DNA of 64,000 nt, from positions 1 through 64,000 of the forward strand of contig JAMXLM010000045.1 in assembly GCA_024280995.1 (NCBI GenBank), written 5' to 3'. The DNA is from Candidatus Dormiibacterota bacterium (GTDB lineage Bacteria; Chloroflexota; Dormibacteria; Dormibacterales; Dormibacteraceae). This document shows, in pieces, positions 62,689-64,000 of this stretch. Below the pieces are notes generated by a model that was not told where the DNA came from, ran no database searches, and was given only the letters and a program-made list of their open reading frames with translations. A program made the position numbers and the translations under genes. The stretch's first letter is position 1; each line of letters opens with the position of its first letter.

Positions 62689-63912
62689 TTAGGGGTTGAC
62701 CGCTCCGAGCGTGACGTCTGCCGTCCGCCGGCTCCCATCCTGCGTGGTCCAGCTCACCGACACCCTCTCGCCGGCCTGGTGGGACTTGATCGCCGTGCCG
62801 AGCTCGTCGGCCGACGCGACCGATGTGCCGGCGATACCGGTTATCACCGACCCGGCGCCGATGCCGGCCTTTGCCGCCGGCGATCCGCTCTGGACGCCGA
62901 CGACGAGCGCGCCGGAGACGCCCGCCTGGGCCGAGACCGAGACTCCGAGATACCCGACCTGGCCGTACGTCAGGTCGGATCCCGTCTCGTGGCCGCGGAT
63001 TCGATTGGCCTGTGCGACGGCATTGTCAGAGGAGACGGCGTAGCCAACATCGGAGGCCGAGGAGCGGAAGCCCTGTGCCTGGCCGGCGGTGATCATGCCG
63101 ATGACCTGGCCTGAGCTGTTGACGAAAGCGCCGCCCGAGTCACCCTCGTAGATGACGGCGTCGCTCTGCACCATCCCGCTGAGCGTCTCAGAGTCGTTCT
63201 GGCCGGTTCCAGCGGTGATGGTCTGGTCCAGAGCCGTGACGTGGCCCTGGGTCACTCGTGGCGTGCCGCCCTGTCCGAGCGCGTTGCCGATCGCGAGGAT
63301 CGCGTCGCCGACATGGACCGACGACGAGTCGGCGAAGGTCACGGTCGGCAGGTCGGAGACCGACTGGTCGATCTGGATCACCGCAACGTCCTTGCTGACG
63401 TTCACCCCGACCACGTGGGCCGAGTACGTCTGTGACTGGCCTTGGACGGTCACCGAGATACTGGTCGAACCGGTGACGACGTGGTTGTTGGTGAGGATCT
63501 CGCCGGTCGAGCTGATGATCATCCCCGTGCCCGCGGCCTCGCCATTGCCGAGCCGCGTGTTGATGTCGACCAGCGCCGGGATGACTTTGGCCGCCGCAGC
63601 GTCGGCCGACCCGTTGCTGGACGAGTTCGGTGACGGCGAGACCTGCGTAATCGGGGCTTCGGGCTGCAGCGGCGCCAGCGCGGAGGGGTGCGAGTTGCTG
63701 ACCGCGCGCGCAAGGCCCCACCCGATGCCCGCGCCCGCGCCCGCCGCGACGACGGCGATCAAGACGACGTAGGCCGCGATCCGATTCCACATCGAGCTGT
63801 CGGTGGGCGGAGGAGGGGGCGGTGGCGCCCACATCGGCGCCTGAGGAAGCGTGGACTCCTCGGGCGGGGTCAGCGAGTTCTGCTCCGGCTGGACAGGGTT
63901 CTCTTCAGACAT
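62689..63912 (-). CDS. HtrA/DegP-like membrane-anchored serine protease
   Basis: A 407-residue protein: acidic and Pro-rich cytoplasmic N-terminus (about 40 residues), one membrane helix (about 45-70), Ser/Asn-rich linker, trypsin-like domain with His in LTNNHVVTG, Asp in VSKDVAVIQID and Ser in YEGDSGGAFVN, then a PDZ domain (VGYLGVSVSAQAG, GSPAAKAGIGAGSVI). This is the topology of actinobacterial HtrA proteases, acting on envelope proteins outside the membrane. ATG 63912 has GGAGG about 14 bases upstream, longer than ideal. Confidence 0.92.
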   Translation of the reverse strand: MSEENPVQPEQNSLTPPEESTLPQAPMWAPPPPPPPTDSSMWNRIAAYVVLIAVVAAGAGAGIGWGLARAVSNSHPSALAPLQPEAPITQVSPSPNSSSNGSADAAAAKVIPALVDINTRLGNGEAAGTGMIISSTGEILTNNHVVTGSTSISVTVQGQSQTYSAHVVGVNVSKDVAVIQIDQSVSDLPTVTFADSSSVHVGDAILAIGNALGQGGTPRVTQGHVTALDQTITAGTGQNDSETLSGMVQSDAVIYEGDSGGAFVNSSGQVIGMITAGQAQGFRSSASDVGYAVSSDNAVAQANRIRGHETGSDLTYGQVGYLGVSVSAQAGVSGALVVGVQSGSPAAKAGIGAGSVITGIAGTSVASADELGTAIKSHQAGERVSVSWTTQDGSRRTADVTLGAVNP

Positions 63913-64000
63913 TCTCGTGTTGATAACCTCCGCGTCCCAGATTCGACGCGGCCCCTGGGAAGTGCATCGACGAATGCTTAGCGTTTGCTGAGAGGTCTAC
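63913..64000. other. Upstream region of the protease gene
   Basis: No gene is visible in these 88 bases. CGCGTC-N8-GACGCG (63931-63950) can form a 6-bp hairpin just upstream of the protease ribosome site, and GCATCGACGAATGC (about 63963-63976) is a second small inverted repeat. The promoter of the protease gene is probably here but no convincing -35/-10 pair stands out. Confidence 0.4.

Overview
This is a GC-rich (about two-thirds G+C by eye), gene-dense chromosomal window with about 60 protein genes, one 5S rRNA gene, no recognisable insertion sequence, phage or CRISPR array, and no tRNA. Gene content and order (uvrC next to a rapZ/yvcJ homologue, an AcrA1-like reductase, RsgA, MoeA/MoaA, many GTG/TTG starts, many 4-base stop/start overlaps, many starts 6-10 bases after a -10-like hexamer) fit a Terrabacteria lineage of the Chloroflexota/Candidatus Dormibacterota or deep-actinobacterial type. 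This placement is inference; no 16S is present.

Layout. 1-24 kb is a DNA-repair neighbourhood on the minus strand: rapZ-like (cut by the window edge), uvrC, two tandem MFS transporters, uvrA behind two PaaI-type thioesterases, uvrB, moeA, a fused ABC exporter, cutA, PAP2, fpg and polA. Between them lie small plus-strand membrane proteins and a TetR regulator with two palindromic operators. 24-37 kb: bfn-mgtC-degV operon, MBL hydrolase, SCP2 protein, lipoprotein, DksA/TraR protein, GT39 glycosyltransferase, aldehyde dehydrogenase, enoyl-CoA hydratase, rsgA behind a possible translational attenuator, a secreted helical protein, and aroC with two CoA-transferase subunits. 37-42 kb: a HAD protein and a three-subunit molybdenum hydroxylase whose medium subunit carries the four-cysteine 4Fe-4S insert of 4-hydroxybenzoyl-CoA reductase, followed by twin Flp-type pilins. 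42-50 kb: KDPG-type aldolase, a TetR-led operon ending in a YjbQ-polyprenyl synthase fusion, SIMPL protein, menG, thiolase, two enoyl-CoA hydratases and moaA. 50-64 kb: small unknowns, a frameshifted DUF559 gene, xseAB, a transporter/HEAT/cyclic-nucleotide-binding fusion, htpX, cell-surface glycan genes, a dienelactone-hydrolase-like gene, a solitary 5S rRNA gene with its own promoter and terminator next to rpsU, an ABC transporter and an HtrA-like protease.

How it works together. Nucleotide-excision repair (UvrA, UvrB, UvrC), gap filling (PolA), base excision (Fpg) and exonuclease VII are nearly complete here. MoeA and MoaA supply molybdenum cofactor for the Hcr-type hydroxylase. Thiolase, hydratases, aldehyde dehydrogenase, thioesterases, CoA-transferase and acyl reductase point to CoA-thioester metabolism. 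The polyprenyl synthase fusion and MenG point to menaquinone.

The most unusual signal is a family of self-complementary elements that abut start codons. Two copies of about 200 bp, roughly 85% identical by eye, end exactly at the start codons of uvrB and aroC. A shorter relative precedes polA. Architecturally similar but not clearly homologous inverted repeats precede rapZ and the first MFS gene. In three cases a -10-like hexamer would start transcription at the outer edge of the long closing stem, so the element would be a structured 5' leader; a MITE-like mobile repeat is the main alternative.
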